A DNA stretch of 64,000 bases from Paragordius varius (taxonomy: Eukaryota > Nematomorpha). How positions within the stretch are numbered: position 1 is the stretch's first letter; every line of letters starts with the position of its first letter. The notes below the pieces were generated by a model. That model did no database searches. It was not told where the DNA came from and saw nothing but the letters and a program-made list of their open reading frames with translations. The stretch is from positions 2,542,001-2,606,000 of the forward strand of contig OZ176054.1 of NCBI GenBank assembly GCA_964247055.1, written 5' to 3'. Below, piece after piece: positions 62,601 through 64,000 of this stretch. The position numbers and the translations under genes are program-made.

Positions 62601-64000
62601 TGTTGCGTTGGAAACTTCGAGAGAACATACCCCATATAATTGTCTGATAGAATAATGATCGCTTTCATCTAACATGCGACCGTTGTGATGCCATTCAACC
62701 TATTTTTTATCAACGAAAAGAAAATGAATGTTTAAACTAAGTTTTACAGATAGTACATTTTTCAATTTTAAACAAAATAAATAAACCTCGGTCATAATGT
62801 ATGAAACAAATACATGCCTCATTAGACGTATATGTCACTTTTAAACAATTCGGAAACTATCTTTTACAAAAAATAATTAATGCTAATAAAATGTAAACCA
62901 TATTCTAAGAAAGATGGAATAAAAAATAAAAACTAATACCTTAGGTATAGGATTTCCAACCAGGGTGCAAATCAACTTGAAAGCCTGTCCCTCTTGAACA
63001 ACTCTCGGCCTCAAACAAAATGTAAATCTAGGAGGTATTAACTCTTCTCGGTATGAAAAATCAAGATCAGCAAATAATTTTTTGCGATTAAAACGATCTG
63101 TTGCCAAGTTTTGACTAATAAAGCTTTGAGACATTAAGTCCAGCGCGGATTCTGGCAATTTTTCAACGTTTAAAAACACGGTAGCCTCAATTTTACCACT
63201 TTTATTAGTGGCTTGCACAGTGTATTCCCCATGATCACCCGTGGTACATTTTTTAATGTGTAAAATGTGGCGATCTTTTTTAGTTTTTTTCAAATACTTA
63301 ACACTTTGTCTCAGCTCCATGCCTTGACGATACCTAATAAAATTACATAATGAATTTTTAGTTAAAAAAGCCATATGCATTTAAACACTTTTAATTTTTA
63401 TTTTGGGGTTTTCGTATATAATTTAGTCAAAATATTTCATATATATATATATACCAAGAAACGGTAACTGGTGTAGGTGATGATATGGTACAATCGAAAT
63501 CAGCACTTTGTTTTTCCTTAATTGTTACGTCATGAGGTTTGACCAAAAACTTGGGGCCTGCTTCTTTGCGATCTAAATAAATTATTATTATGGAGTTTAA
63601 TTATTTTTGACAGTCAGCTAAATTAATCTCGAAAAAAATGATTGGAAATTAATAACGTACAAAATAAAAATAAAAAATATAATGTTTTATCAAATATAAG
63701 TATATACAATCCATATTAGGGATATTTATTAATGAAAGTAATTACCGAACGTGCTCTCATAAATGTTATATTGATCTGGGTGTAATTTGCATAAAGCGCT
63801 GAAATTAGCAATGATTCCAAGAGCTGGATTAGGTTTAGGCCATAAATCCTAAATTAATTTTATGATTTTAGAAAAAGGATAAAATTTTATTAATTAATTA
63901 ATTATTTAAAAGAATATCTTACATATTTTTTCTCAATATTTTTCCATGTTTTGGCATATTTGGACGATGGTATTCGCTCAGCTCCGCTACGATCCATTTG
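59625..64000 (-). CDS. Twitchin/projectin-type giant muscle protein, C-terminal end (partial)
   Basis: Fourteen exons, all in phase: 63923-64000 (continues out of the window), 63746-63848, 63455-63572, 62940-63333, 62519-62699, 62262-62432, 61637-62025, 61398-61554, 61136-61276, 60607-60804, 60126-60236, 59927-60034, 59735-59856 and 59625-59648. They give about 764 aa. The beginning, RIPSSKYAKTWKNIEKKYD, then WPKPNPALG, closely follows the segment after the kinase domain of twitchin (UNC-22) and projectin. Five Ig I-set domains follow, each with the Cys, Trp and D-x-G-x-Y-x-C landmarks (for example TLDDAGKYSCTAVNQLGEAE). A Ser/Arg-rich linker (RYAGSLTPSFSRSARVSPM) lies between Ig2 and Ig3. 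Twitchin spans the A-band and restrains muscle contraction through its kinase, which should lie just beyond 64000. The protein ends with a short tail, NGATDNQ. Confidence 0.87.
60282..60534. repeat. Tc1-type MITE, family F1 (copy 3)
   Basis: The left end CAATAAAAAATTAAAATTAT is more diverged; the right end CCGTATAATTTCAATTTTTA matches the other F1 copies well. About 253 bp, in a twitchin intron between 60236 and 60607. TA flanks are not clear. Confidence 0.7.

Noticed and set aside
1-64000. Search for tRNA, rRNA and CRISPR-like arrays
   Set aside because: No cloverleaf with the usual box A/B motifs, no rRNA core sequence and no regularly spaced identical repeats were seen.

Overview
This is an AT-rich (roughly three quarters A+T by eye) animal nuclear fragment. 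The genes are intron-rich, and several encode Asn/His/Lys-rich proteins. A twitchin-type muscle protein, a Lim1-class LIM-homeobox gene and a CatSper channel together point to an invertebrate bilaterian with striated-type muscle and flagellated sperm. Twitchin favours a protostome, but the species cannot be told from the window. I saw no prokaryotic or viral genes, tRNA, rRNA or CRISPR.

Layout. 1-2.8 kb: no gene. 2.8-16.0 kb (minus): LHX1/5 (Lim1) homologue in 7 coding exons, 851 aa, whose 8.4 kb first intron holds a tandem array of Helitron ends at 9.83-11.61 kb. 16-21.5 kb: no recognised exon, one decayed mariner. 21.5-24.9 kb (minus): BRD8-like bromodomain gene, partial. 25-32 kb: a nest of inverted-repeat DNA elements. 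32.1-34.4 kb (plus): single-exon asteroid (ASTE1) XPG-like nuclease. 35.0-46.9 kb (minus): TDP-43 homologue whose 14 phase-consistent exons predict 1254 aa, about three times the usual length. 47.0-51.9 kb (plus): cwf21-domain (SRRM2/Cwc21) splicing factor, head-to-head with TDP-43 across 159 bp. 53.8-57.5 kb (minus): CatSper3/4-like sperm channel subunit. 59.6-64.0 kb (minus): the post-kinase C-terminal end of a twitchin/projectin gene.

The spliced models were built by hand. I chose GT/AG sites by eye and then checked reading phase. Every junction proposed for LHX1/5, TDP-43, cwf21, CatSper and twitchin keeps frame, and the complete models sum to multiples of three. This is strong evidence for the models, but no transcript data were available.

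Mobile DNA explains much of the non-coding sequence: a Helitron array, two mariners (one split by a LINE), a Tc1-like element with about 200 bp inverted ends, and at least five families of small inverted-repeat elements, called F1-F5 here. The most striking points are the enlarged TDP-43 with a long prion-like tail, the divergent pairing of two RNA-processing genes, the concatenated Helitron ends, and a CatSper pore with Glu where Asp is usual.
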